Below, in pieces: positions 34,044 to 45,759 of a stretch of 64,000 nt of DNA (position 1 is its first letter; each line of letters opens with the position of its first letter). Both the position numbers and the translations under genes were made by a program. Source of the stretch: Udeniomyces pyricola. Lineage: Eukaryota > Basidiomycota > Tremellomycetes > Cystofilobasidiales > Mrakiaceae. The notes under the pieces were generated by a model. The model ran no database searches, was not told where the DNA came from, and worked only from the letters and a program-made list of their open reading frames with translations. The stretch is from the NCBI GenBank assembly GCA_039545295.1, contig BCIK01000022.1, positions 310,001 through 374,000 of the forward strand, in the 5' to 3' direction.

Positions 34044-37000
34044 TCAAGGGTTTTGATCGCGAACCTGTGAAAGGACACGAGATGATGGGATGATAGGGAC
34101 GGAACCAGACGAATTGAAGAGGGATCAGTCTGTATGCTTGACCGACATGATTACCCGATTGGGAAGGAGCGTGAGAAGAGAGAGAGATGTTCATGTGGGG
34201 TCAGGATCACGTACACTTTGAAGGAGTTTCGTCACGCGTGCATCATCAAGGCCTCGACCATCCGATTCGAGTGCGAGAACGAGACTGTCGAGCATCTGTG
34301 TAGAAGGAAAGAAATATGAAAATGTAGGGTCACAACACGTGGTGGTCAGTGAAATTCGATCCTTGTACTTGACGTGATATCCACACACACAGGCACACAC
34401 ATCCACAAAGAGGCGGAAACAAAGAGCTCAAAATGACTAACCCCTTCGACCTGGTTGACGCGAAGTCCACTACAAATCGCAATGACCTTTCTGAACAGCA
34501 TTGCCTTCTCCTCCCCATCACGCACCGTCTCGCGCATCTTGGTCTCGAGCAAAGCGTCGATCCGCTTCTGCCAGAGATCGATCCGTCTCAGTTCCAAAAG
34601 CTCTAACCTCGGATCCGCCTTCTGATCCTCTGCGACTTCGGGATCAATGACGCGACCACTCCGGGTGACGCTATCGCTCGAGCGCCCCCCATTTTCCACG
34701 ACAGCTGTCAAGCTACCCGTCGCACCTCCGACGTCCAACCTCCTTCCTCCTCCCTCGCTTCCAAACGGAGCAAAGCTCTCCTCGTTCGATCCTTGAGCGT
34801 CGCTTGCCGACCAATCCATCTTGCGCACCTCGCTCATCGCCCGCCGAACGTTGCGAACTCTCCTCCGGATCTGATCGAGCTCAGCAAACTTGGCTTCGAC
34901 CGTCTGTACGGCCCGACGTTCAGTCGCGAGCGTTCGCGAGGTCGAGACGAGTTCAGTCTGGGCGCCGACGAGGACGTCTTGCTTGACTTGGATCTCGGCC
35001 TTGAAGGCAGTGTTGAGGGACTCGATGGTTTTGGTGAGGTCAGCAATGACGTCTTTGCTTTTTTGGGTCGGTCCATGTATCGGGCTTCGAATGGCTGCAA
35101 CAGCTTGCTCTTGAGGGGAGACGCCAAGGATCTAAGGAAGATACGGGAAGGAAGAGAATCAAGGGATGACGTAGAAATAGAGGCGATAGACAGAATCCGT
35201 AAGAGGATAACTATTGCAGGAGGATCGACGGGAGCTCATTCTACCCTTCTCCCCCTTTCCTTTTTCTTTTGATGACCTCGATACCTCACTCGGCTGGACT
35301 TACCTCTTCTTCGACACCGAAATCACCTGGCCTCAAGCCAACTTTGTTAGCGATCGCCTTGTCGGCACCCGCATCGACCAGAGACTTGATCAAGCTCTTG
35401 TTGCCAACCCTAGCCGCGATGTTCAAGGCCGTATCGCCCGCGGAATCGACAATATCCAGGATGGTTCTCGTCGCTTGGTAGCTTCCACTGCTCTCTCCCT
35501 CTCGATCCTCCACCGGGGATGGCTCTTCTCTCGAGGGGGAGGAAGCAGATGCGAGGGACTCTGACTTTTTGACCCAGTCAAGCACGGTTTCCATGTAATG
35601 CCTCGCCGCGCCCGCCCGTCCGTTCAAGCCTGCAACAAGCGCAATGTGATGCAGTACGCTTCGTCCGTTTTCGTCGACCGTTCGAAGCGTCGCCGAGATC
35701 TCCGACCGAGCGAGAAGGTTCGCGAACGAGGCGTTGTCAAACATGTTGGTCGTCAGGACGGCACGCATCAGAGGAGTTTCACCAGCGTGGTTTCCCCGGT
35801 TTGGGTTGGCGCCGCGATCGAGAAGGAACGAAACGAGGTTTGGACGAGAGAGAGCGCAGGCCCAGTGGAGGGCCGAATGGCCCTGGGGATCAATGGCGAG
35901 ATCAATCAAATTTGCATCAAAGGGCTCAGTCGGGTCAGGAAGAAGCATGGTAGGATCGGCGGGGTCTTGGGTGATAGGATCGATCGAGGCAAGCATAGAC
36001 GCATCAAAGAGAGACAGAAGCTGGGTGCGATGGAGAGAAGTGGGGCCATTCTTGGCCGGGTCAAGCGGGCGAAGAGACGATTGAGTGCGGAGAGCGGAAG
36101 GGGCATGAGTATCCAGTTGGTATTGGGGGGCACCAACATGTAGCAAAGAGGAAGACGGAGGCTCAGAGTTTCCGTCGTAGGCCAACGAGTGCGAGTTTCG
36201 CTCGTTGTACGATTGATGCGAGGTCGTGAGGGAAGGTGACGGGTGGAATGTGCTAGAATTGGCATGGTCGTGGTGCGAACTATAGGGCGAGCTTGGAGGG
36301 GGAGGTCGGGCGCTGTTGAATGAGTATGAGTTGAACTGAGCCTGCGAGGGATACTGCTGATGTTGCTGCGATTGTTGATGCTGCTGTTGACCATACGAAG
36401 GTTGCTGCGGCGAGTACGGATTGGCTTCCCCTGGATATGGAGAGCGATGACTGCCAAAGGAAGACGACTGGGACTGATTTGACATGCCGGACTCTGCTCG
36501 GACTCGTTTCGACGAGGGAGGCCCCATGGAAGAGTCCCCCTCCATGAACCGCGAGTCAATCATCGAGTCAAACTCTTCACTGCCACCCCCTCCTTGACCC
36601 TGATGACCGGGTCCGGCATCCATCTCCGAGTAGTCCTCTGACCTGCCTCGCTTAAGTCCGGTCTGATGTTGGGGGTAGAGCTCATTCCTCGTCGAAGAGG
36701 AAGTGCCTGACGACGGCGGATATCCTCCATGGGTCGGGGGTTGAGTGGGATGATGAAGGACATGGAGGGCCGGTTGGAAAGGAGAGGATGTCGACGGGAA
36801 CGATGACGAGACAGTGAGCTGTCGAGATTGAGCGGAAGAAGCGTTGCGGGCTTTAGACGGCGAGTTGCCCCGTCCCGAGGCGAGGTTGGCGACAAAGGTC
36901 GCGTCGAGGAGGTTCGAATCGAATATGGAGGCTAGGAACGCGTCGACGCCGTACTGCTGAGCCAATTGAAGACCGCGTTCGATGGGAACCCTGTGCAACA

Positions 37001-37941
37001 ACAAAAAGGTAAGATCTCATCAGATGACGGCACGATACCACATGGAAAGTTCTTTGCTCGCATATCCCTCGTCCGCTATAGCCTTGGGAAGCAGATGCTT
37101 TGGATCACGACGCGACTGACCAAGTGCCTTGGTACTTTCCGAACCCGCCTTGAACCTTTTCGTGTACATCCGAGATGACTTCGCTGTCGAGGATTTTGGT
37201 GCGTCGATTCTTGTCGATGCCAGCGACTTTGAGGATTTGAGTCTGCGACCGGTGAAACGTCCCAAGCCACGCGACGTGTCAGTTTCGTTCCGGCTGCAAC
37301 CCGTTCAAGAACAGAAGGGATGGGCAAGAGGAAGGAAGGACAGAGCATGCGCTTTTTCTACGCGACTGAAGACGTGTTTTTTTTTATTATTACTCACGGC
37401 ATTCATCCAGCTGAATGGGAGGGGAGATCCGCGAAGCCAAATGAGCAGGAAGCAGGAAGCGATAAAGAGTCAGAAACCATCCGACCGGATGTGGTCGAGC
37501 GGAGCCAGGGCAAAAATCAGGGCGCGTGCCGGCTGATTGTCCGTGTAGAAAGATCATCAACACACCTGTCTGATCTTCGCCTCATCACTGCGATCCCTCG
37601 GACGATGCATTCAAGCACAGGAACCTGGATTAACCAGACCAAATCATGTGGTAAGAGAGACAAGTGGTCAGTCGGAATCGTACTGTTGAAAGTCAAGACG
37701 TCGTCGTCTTTGTTCTTTGGCGACGAAAGACGCGTAATCAGGAAGAGAGACTCACACCCGAGTACGCGGCAGTGTAGACACTGGTATACGTCGGAACATC
37801 GCTCACTGATGGCGCGTTGTCAACTGCCGACGCGCTAGAGGAGGAGGCGGCAATGACGACGGGCGGTGGGCCCTGGGGCGTAGGTGGTTCCGAGCCGGTG
37901 TCTTGAGGGGCAAGTGGGGGCGCGAGGGTGTCGGTGTCCAT
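34044..37941 (-). CDS. MBP1: APSES-ankyrin cell-cycle transcription factor (Mbp1/Res type)
   Basis: DNA-binding subunit of an MBF-like complex that controls G1/S genes through ACGCGT-type sites. Eight exons (37941-37756, 37624-37566, 37410-37398, 37242-37121, 36990-35304, 35131-34442, 34295-34215, 34064-34044) give 952 residues. The APSES/KilA-N domain at about residues 52-155 reads [60 protein letters not shown] and [21 protein letters not shown] Gln/Ser/Pro-rich spacer with an SSKRVR basic patch follows. Ankyrin repeats include [20 protein letters not shown] and [20 protein letters not shown], with a later repeat [20 protein letters not shown]. The C-terminal coiled coil spans about residues 700-950. 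One APSES exon is only 13 nt. The C-terminus ends SVRDQNP if the last intron is removed, or SVRDPDPT (stop near 34191) if it is retained. Confidence 0.94.
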
Positions 37942-38685
37942 GCGTCAAAGTGGTGGAAAACAAGTAATCCAACACAGGGCTAACAAGTCGGTTGAAAAGG
38001 AGGGGATCAGAAGATGGATGTGCGAAAAGGGAAACAGGGGAGCTGGTGATAGAATGATGAACGGAGCTGAACGACGTTGACGGCCGGATCAAGTCGACGA
38101 GGGGTCACAAAAGACACCACACAAGCCACAACTTGGTCATAATATTGAAGATGACACGAAACCACTCAAAAAAAAAAAGAAAAAGAAAAAAGTTCACAAC
38201 TCGACCATCAAATCCAATCGACCACCACACTTGAATTTTCAACCTTCCAATCTTTGCATATCACGCCCTGAGTGCTAGTTTGATATCGAAGGGTATGCCT
38301 GTGATCTTCTCATCGACATGATACACCTGCGTATCTAGCCTGCACAAGTCAGTACATCATACATATATCGTCATCTTTCTTCCCCATGTATAACTCATCG
38401 ACAGCTTTCACATGATGCGTTTCACCCCGACGACCTAGTGTATATCTACAAGCAGCTAGACGTAGCTGAGACGTACGATCGTTCTGCTTTCCGGCCGAGG
38501 ATTAGCGACGAAGGCCAACACGATCACCATAATCATCTCAATCAGCAACATGGCCTACTACCGGTCGTTATATATCACTCAAATCCGACACCATCAAGGC
38601 CACCCTTGGCTGGACAGTCTGTCATACACTATAGGCATTAGTGCAACGAAGAGGGGTAGGATATCAAACATAAACAGACGCCTCA
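37942..38685. other. Intergenic region: APSES-factor promoter and epimerase 3' end
   Basis: A stretch of 744 bases between two minus-strand genes. It contains A-rich runs (about 38168-38192) and no supported gene. A 67-codon + frame at 38438-38641 has no features of a protein. Confidence 0.4.
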
Positions 38686-40998
38686 TCAGCGTCTCCCATC
38701 AAGCTTCAAAGCAAACAACACCACACTAAACTCTGAAGCAGACAAAACAAAACCAAGGAACTTACTATCTCTGACAGAATCCTCTAAGGATCTATATTCC
38801 ACCCCTAGGACTTCTTTCGCTTTGGACCCGTCCAAAACGGATGCGTTTTCAGGTTTGTTCGCTTCGAGCTCCGCGCCGGGTGTGCCGTAGGGGATCCCCT
38901 TGAGACTCGGGGCGATAACGTGGAGTATAGTTGTGATTTCTAAAAGTTGACGTATCCGAGGTTTCAGTAAGATACGTATGCCCTTGAAGACGAAGGATCT
39001 TGGAGATGTAGGATACATGACGTGGAGTTTTACGAACGTTGGAGATTGTAGGGACCTGCGCTGAGGATGAAGCGTTGGGAGGAGACGTGGGAGAAAGTTG
39101 CAAGGAGGGCGTGAAGGTGGGCTTGGGCGACTATTCAGATATAGGTTCGACCACATGCCACATCGGAACAAGTCGTCGTCGAGTCATCCAGAGAAAGAAA
39201 AAAAGAATACAAAGTCAGCTATATAGACAAAGGAAACAAAGCATGATGTTTGAGGAGTTTCGTTACCATCTCGGACGTCAACCCAATTGCCTTGGGCCGG
39301 ACCAGGAAGATCCGACTCTTTCAGCGCGCCTTTCACGATGGAGTAGAAGTACTGCAAGGAAGTACTGAGGGAATGAGGAGAAGAGACGCGATGAAGAACA
39401 GGCTGATGATAGATATAAAGGAAGAAGGCAGGTATTAGTTTACTAGTTTGATTCTTCGAGTTGATGACGAAGCAACTCCATGGGCCTAAAGATGGACATG
39501 ATATGGGGAACATACGCCGTAAACGAAGGCTGGGTTGATGGTCGTTAGCGACCAGCTGGGTCGATGAGTCGCCATGAACGCCCATGCCGCTTTTTCAGCA
39601 AGGCACTTGGACGCTATATAAAACGACCGAGCGGTGGGATATCGAATTCAGCGACTGAGCCAACCATGCAAGAGGCAAGCTTGAGTCCACTACGGCATAC
39701 CTTGGTACTTGTCAATTCCACTCGCGTCTTTGCCTTTTCGCTCGACTTTCTCGATGGAGGCTTCGTTCCAATCTGCTTCGGTGAACGTCCGAGGAGGATC
39801 TGCGGGTGAAAGAATGGCGGCTACGGACGACGTTCTTGAGAAAAGGTTCGAGCCATAAGTAAAAAGTCCGAACGAACACAATTGAGCGGCAATTCAAGGT
39901 TCCCATCAGTCTCCCGCTCTCTGAGCTTACAGAACAATCCGTTTGAGCGTCGAGCTCTGCTTAAGAGCAGATTCGAGCAGATGTGTAGTGCCTTTGACGG
40001 CTGGATCGATGATTTCTGCAGGATCGTCTGCATCGAGATTGAAGGGTGAAGCCTGCATCAAGACGAATAGACGCGTGAGTGAGGTGCTTCCAAATTGAGC
40101 ATCTCTGTCCGTTCTAGAGACAAGAGATATGTAGCGAGGAAGAAAGGTTGCTGACGAACGGTGTGGGCAATAGCATCGACACCTAAGACTGCTTGATCGA
40201 ATGAGTCTGGCTGCGGGACAAACATCGAAGGGGATGATCATTTCAGGAGGAGGCACAGATACACTCTTACATAGCCATCATGGATGTCTTGGGATGTCAC
40301 TAACAACACTCATGTCTTCTACCAGTACATACGAGAACGTGGTGCTGTTGGTGCGGACGACGAGGTCCTTAGTGAGCGAGTCGCCTTTGGCGGCAGATCG
40401 GACGGTGCCGACGACGGAAAAGCCAGCGTCGAGCAGTTGTTGACAGAGGTGAGAAGCAATAAATCTGAGGCAGCAGTGATCAATTTGCACGATCAGGTGT
40501 CAATATTGGCTTGATGTGAGTGTGCAGGGACGGAGAGAGTGTCACATGGACCTGAAGAGGAATGGCAAACTGACCCAGACGCCCCCGTCACGAGAACCTG
40601 TTGCAAAGGAAAGGAGGTGTCCGATATCAGTCAGTTGACGAGCAGAACTTGTGATGATATTCAGAGTTCGAGGCATTACGCACTTTTGATCCTGGCTCGA
40701 GTCCAGATGACTGCTCGATCGAGTGATGCCATGAAACAAATCCGGAAAGACGCGAGCATCAGGACGGAGTAGTGGCGATCGAATGGGGTGAACGGATCTG
40801 TCGTCATTCCCGGTTCGATAGTAGGATGCTGTCATGACGGACCTGATCTATCGGCCGGGCATGGTCATGTTGAGTGCTCTCGAGTAACGAGGACGATGGA
40901 GATGAGTGAAGACTTGAAGTTGAGGTATAGATGGCGAGGGTGAAGAGGAGAAAGGCAAAGAGGGAACTAAAGGCAATGACGTTCCGGCGGATGGGCAT
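38686..40998 (-). CDS. Membrane-anchored NAD(P)-dependent epimerase/reductase (dihydroflavonol-reductase/Gre2-like)
   Basis: Extended short-chain dehydrogenase of the 4-dihydromethyl/Gre2 type; likely reduces aldehydes or ketones with NADPH, substrate unknown. Exons resolved: 40998-40843, 40710-40684, 40597-40575, 40464-40308, 40210-40160, 40052-39931, 39834-39701, 39613-39516, 39402-39267, 39130-about 39050, then C-terminal exon(s) to 38686. An N-terminal helix (NVIAFSSLFAFLLFTLAIYT) precedes the Rossmann fold, which is unusual because most homologues are soluble. Joining exons gives VLVTGASGFIASHLCQQLLD (GxxGxxG nucleotide site), GVDAIAHTASPFNLDADDP, RIVLTSSVAAILSPADPP and the catalytic YQASK (YxxxK, split between two exons) in DKYQASKCLAEKAAWAFM. 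LTTINPAFVYG, GNWVDVRDVAQAHLHALLAT and SLKGIPYGTPGAELEAN are typical of the family. Exon boundaries between 39050 and 38930 are uncertain. Confidence 0.87.
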
Positions 40999-41408
40999 GG
41001 GAGGAGGGAGTCGATACCGGATGGGTGCGATATGGTGGATTGTGGTCAAGACGAGGCGACGAAGAGGTATGATAAATAGACACTAGGGATGGAATGGTGG
41101 AGAATTGATATTGTTTCTCAAGCCGTTGACGGCGTGAGAGCGATGGGGCTATGGATTAATTGTTGTATGAAAAGTTTCAGTAGCGACATGGAGCTGGCTT
41201 ACTTGCACAGCTAGAGGGCCGGATGAAAAAAAAAAAATGAAAGAAAGAAAAAAGAAGCGGCCATGTCCTGGAGGCTGGAAATCTCAGAATTCCCACAGTT
41301 GCCTGTGCCCGCCTGTGCTTGCTGCTTTCCGTCTTGCTTCCCTTTGGCCACTCAACAGACCACAGTCTTCCATCACCCACCCCACCATTTCCCCCTTTAA
41401 ACCCAGCC
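40999..41408. promoter_or_regulatory. Divergent promoter, epimerase / CNS1
   Basis: A stretch of 410 bases between start codons. The last 140 bases before 41409 are CT-rich on the + strand. An A-rich run (about 41226-41255) occurs mid-way. No gene seen. Confidence 0.4.
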
Positions 41409-43194
41409 ATGTCATCACCATCATCATCATCAACAACTAATCCCGCTCCCGAGCCCATCTCACCAACGACCCCTGACGTTCCCGCCGCCGCCGGCCCAGC
41501 CCTCCCTCCCAAACGGGACATTGAGGACCACTTTGCTGATGCTCCGCTCTTCATGCGGTCCCTTCCCGAGGAGGAAGGCACCAACGATATGATCTCAGCC
41601 CTTCAGTCCCTCATCTTTGAGGACTCTCCCGATGGTCAGTCCTGCTGCGTCCCATCGTTCACTCACGGTAGATGTCTTTTTTCTAGCAAGCTAAAGATTC
41701 TTCATGCCCACTCCGGCTTCTCCTTCTTTCTTGGCCGCTTCGTGCATTACTCAGAGGTCGCACGTAACTACAAAATCCAGGGTAACGAGTATTTCCAAGG
41801 ACGTCGGTTCCGTGAAGCCATGGGGTTCTACACTCAAGGCATCGACGCTAAGCCGACGGAAAAGGGCCTACTCGAGCTGCTGCTCATTAACCGAGCAGCT
41901 TGCAACCTCGCTCTGGGTGCGACGAATCCTTCGATCCTACTGCATTCCTTTGTCTGTTACCCTTCACCTGGCGGAGAGAGATAGTCAAGCTAACAAATTG
42001 GTCGCACATATCTACACACACCCATGTATACGTTGCTCTTATCCTTTCCTTTCTGGCATTGCTTTCGTACCAGAGAACAACCGTCAGGTCCTGACCGACT
42101 GCGCTTACGCCCTCACCCTCAACGCAAACTCCATCAAAGCCTACTATCGATCCTCCCTCGCCCTTCTCGCCATGGAACGGTTCGAGGAGTGTATTGACTG
42201 CTGCGACCGTCTGCTCAAACTTCAAGAGGAGAAAGATTCGAAGCCGACCAACGTCGTCAGGGACAAGGCCGTAGAGAGGAAAGCGAAGAAGGATCGAAAG
42301 GAAGGCGAGGCAAAGGAGAGGACGAGGAGAAAGACGGAGACCGAGAAGGAGATGAAGAAGGCGTTTGCTGTAAGTTGTTGAATCTAGGCTAGGGGGGAGG
42401 GGGGGGGGGAAGGGGGAGGTGGAAGAGAGGAAGGTCTGTTGGGGTATGAACTTACTGGACAAAGGGATTCATAGGATATTGTTCATTCAGGGTCGCCAGC
42501 CTACTGACACATACCCGCCTCATTCCTCTTCATCGCAAAATCTCGCTCTAGTTCCATGGTCTTGTCACACAAACGACCAACTCACCACCGGACAACCCGA
42601 ACCCACCCCAGTTCGATCCTGACATGGTTCCCGAAGTCTCCCTCCCTACCATTCCCACGTCAGTCGCAATCACTTTTCTGTTTCTCGGTATCTGAGTCGT
42701 CAACCCGTACTTGACGCGTACTGATCGAATTGATCTTGAACGCGTGTAAATTCCAATCTACTGTCAAATCCAGATGGCCTCTTCCTTCAATCTGGACTGT
42801 CCCACCTTACTACACTCCCCTCATCCTCCCCGTCTTCCTCCTCTACCCAACCGCCAAGACGTCGGACCTTCTTTCTTCCTTCCACATCCAAACGACATTC
42901 GCCGACAATCTCGCGCCGGTGTTTGATTCGCCACCGCCTTGGGACACCAAAGGTGTCTACACGATGAACTCTATCGTCATCTACTGTGAGACCAACGCCG
43001 GAAGGTTGCTCAAGATCCCCAAGAAGATGACGCTCGAAGATGTCTTCAAGGCAGCTAGGGGCAAGGACGGAAAGGATGGAGCGGTTGTTAGAGATGGATT
43101 GGTGAGCTTTGTAGTGGTTTTGAAAGGGGAGGAGGAGAAGGTCTGGGTGGAGGAGACCAAGAAGAAGAGGGCGAACGGGGACCCGACGATGTAA
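41409..43194 (+). CDS. CNS1: Hsp90 co-chaperone Cns1/TTC4, TPR protein
   Basis: Essential tetratricopeptide co-chaperone that links Hsp90/Hsp70 to clients including translation elongation factor 2. Five exons (41409-41634, 41755-41916, 42074-42369, 42552-42658, 42774-43194) give 403 residues, close to yeast Cns1 (385). The disordered N-terminus ends in RDIEDHFADAPLFMRSLPEE. TPR repeats cover about residues 76-190: EVARNYKIQGNEYFQGRRFR, KGLLELLLINRAACNLALGE, DCAYALTLNANSIKAYYRSS and AMERFEECIDCCDRLLKLQE. A long charged helix (VERKAKKDRKEGEAKERTRR) follows. The C-terminal 'wheel' domain has YYTPLILPVFLLYPTAKTSD, DSPPPWDTKGVYTMNSIVIY and GRLLKIPKKMTLEDVFKAAR, the Cns1/TTC4 signature. Confidence 0.94.
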
Positions 43195-43677
43195 TGATGA
43201 TGAGATAAGGTCAAGCGTGAAGAAATGTGCCTCGTGTCGATGACAGATGTAAGCCTGAAAGCAATGGTTCCTTGAATAGGGTTAGTAAGGACAGTGTATG
43301 CTCGTAGTTAATGACAACGTTGATGAATGGATTGATGGATTCACGCTAGGCGGTGCTAGGCGGTGCTGAACTGGCGGTGATCGATCACGTTGATCGATTG
43401 CCCTAGATCACCGGATCACCGCACTTATCCGAATGTGATTGACTATCGTGCGCTATATAAAGTCAGTCCTATCTTCCACACAACGCCCATCTTCCGACCA
43501 GCCATATCCTGATTGTCTATCGACCACACCCCCTCTAGAAGCTTACTTGTATTTTCCTCTCTTGCAGCTCTCACCCTAAATCACCTCACCCATCATTCCA
43601 CCCTAATCAGCGACCCTCACCGTCGAGGCCTCACCGTCGCCGCCGCAGCAACTTGCTTAGATTTCCTCCTTGCCACC
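43195..43677. promoter_or_regulatory. Promoter region of the persulfide dioxygenase
   Basis: A stretch of 483 bases. A good TATA box (CTATATAAAG) lies at about 43453-43462. Upstream are three copies of a GGCGGTG-type element (about 43350-43380) and a 9-base inverted repeat (GCGGTGATC at 43374-43382, GATCACCGC at 43414-43422). The start codon has a textbook GCCACCATG context. Confidence 0.6.
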
Positions 43678-45759
43678 ATGCAGCTCCTTGCAACCACCTC
43701 GTTTCGTTGCACCAACCGCGTTACTTCAGTCACTTTGGCGTGGCACCTACGAATTCCACGCTCTCCAAGGGCGATGGCAACAGGACTTCGAATGGGTCCG
43801 TCTGTAGCCAACAACGCACGCTCAATCTCTCATCACATGATCCATTCGCGGTCTGACTGACCTGTTTGTCATCCATTGTTTGTTTGTTTGTTTGTCTTTA
43901 TCCTTGGGTTTCTTTGTTTCAACAAATTTATCAAAGCTTCCAACGATAGCAATCACTTGATACCCAAGTCGATCCAGATCCCCCCTGCCCAGCCATTTAA
44001 AACTCACCTCCCGTCCCCCAACACGCCCTCCTCTCCCCTCATCCACACCTTCTTCCATACCCCCACGTCGACCTGGCAATTCCTCGTCGTCGACCCTTCG
44101 ACACTTCGCGCGATGCTCATCGATCCTGTCCTCGACTTTGAGCTCGAATCAGCGACCGTCAGTGGAGAAACCGCGGGCGGTATCTGGGGTTTCGTCAAGG
44201 ACAAAGGGTATACCATCGAGAGGTTAATCGAGACCCATATACACGCGGACCATCTCTCAGGAGCAAGGTTATGGCAAAAGGTACGAAACCATCTTGATAT
44301 TTGGAATTTTCATGCTTTGATTTTTGCCTTTCCATGCTTTTCTTGTTTTTATTGTTTGTAGAGGCAACTGACTTTGAGTCGCTCATCTCTCTTTATCGTT
44401 TGCGTCGTCATCGTCGGCCTCATCTATCGGTTGGCTTGGTTTAGTTAGTCGGTGGTGACCCGAAGATTCCCATCTGCATAGGGTCAGTATCAAGGACCCT
44501 CATCCACCATACAGCTACGATGAGCAGCAGGTCTTGCACCCCATACCTTGTGTGATACCTATTCGTTTCGCGCGCTGATATTGATCGCTGATTGCTTTGG
44601 GTTCAACATCCAACGATTTCCCGTTTGGATATCTGTGCGTCGTCGTGGGGGGTTGTGTTGCTTTGTCTTTGTATCATGAACCGTTATCGGTGGGATAGCC
44701 ATCGTGTCAAAGAAGTCCAAGCCACGCTCGCTCCCAAATACGGTTCGTTCTATCCTCCTTGGCAATCCTCTACTTGAATCTAGCGGCCACCGATGATCAA
44801 CGCCGGCATTCCGGCAAAAGAAGAGTTACTGGCCGAGACTTTTAGTTCTGATACCGTTTCTTTTCTCGCACCTCTAACCACCGCCTCAATTGTTGGAAAA
44901 AAAAATCGGCCTGCTGCGGGACGGCGGGGGGATCTCTCATGTGCAATCTTCACCTTGACAGGGATTCCGCCATCTGAACTGGAAGATGCCTTTGACCATC
45001 TCCTCCAGGACGACGAAACGTTTTCCCTTGGCAAGCTTGACTGTACTGCGTTGCATCTCCCCGGACATACCCCCGATAGCATGGGCATTCAGATCGGCGA
45101 TTGTATATTTGCAGGCGATTCTATCTTTCTGTGAGCCCTCCTCCATTACATAGAAGAAACGCGTGCTTGGTTTGATAGGTCGATAATGGGGGAAGTTCAA
45201 ACAATGGTCTTCTAATACTTGGCTCATGGGTTTGGGTGATAGACCCGACGTTGGTTCAGCACGGACCGATTTCCCCGGCGGGTCCTCTGAATCACTCTAC
45301 AAGTCCTCTCGGATCCTCCTCTCTCTGCCCCCATCGACGCGGCTCTTTTCCGGACATGATTACCCACCACCACCAACACCCCTGTCAGCAGCAGCAGCAC
45401 CACCAACATCTTCTTCTTCTCCCTCTTCTCCTTCCCAGCCCCCATCCGTCGATTCAACCCTCCCACCACCGACACATCCCTCATCCCGCCGTCTTCACTC
45501 CTGCTTCGCGACCGTCGCCGATCACCTCGCTTCCAACGCCCACTTTCATCAAACTCTCCCCGAGTTCATCGCCCTCCGTCAAGCGCGGGACCAAAGCCTT
45601 GGTCAACCGCGCTTGCTGGAGGCGAGCTTGCAGGTGAATTTGAGAGGAGGCAACGTCCCGCCTGAACTTGTTCGGTCGATAGGCAAGGAAGGTGGAGAAT
45701 GGGTAAGGGAAGTCATGACGGTGGTTGGAAGAGATGAGTTGGATGAAGTGGGTCGATGA
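43678..45759 (+). CDS. Mitochondrial MBL-fold persulfide dioxygenase (ETHE1/Blh-like)
   Basis: Metallo-beta-lactamase-fold iron enzyme that oxidises glutathione persulfide to sulfite in mitochondrial sulfide detoxification. Six exons (43678-43850, 43950-44280, 44445-44482, 44699-44742, 44962-45130, 45243-45759) sum exactly to 423 residues. The N-terminus (MQLLATTSFRCTNRV onward, Arg-rich, almost no acidic residues) looks like a mitochondrial presequence. The metal site is THIHADHLSGARL (HxHxDH, about residues 154-159), HLPGHTPDSMGIQIGDCIF (His) and FAGDSIFL (Asp), then SGHDY (last His). Connecting motifs ICIGHRVKEVQATLAPKYGI and PDVGSARTDFPGGSSESLYK are diagnostic of the Blh/persulfide-dioxygenase group. 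A Pro/Ser/Ala insertion of about 50 residues follows SGHDY directly. Two short exons (38 and 44 nt) make the gene easy to mispredict; an open frame at 44793-44950 is intronic. Confidence 0.92.

Noticed and set aside
33487..34194. 235-codon minus-strand open frame
   Set aside because: Low-complexity Phe/Ser/Leu/Pro translation of purine-rich 3' DNA; no motif, no start context, and it overlaps the last intron and terminal exon of the APSES gene.
35598..36143. 181-codon + frame opposite the APSES factor exon 5
   Set aside because: Antisense shadow of a long, clearly coding exon.
44793..44960. Open frame starting MINAGIPAKEELL as part of the persulfide dioxygenase
   Set aside because: The family sequence joins KYG directly to IPPSELEDAF; phases fit only if this stretch is an intron (44743-44961).
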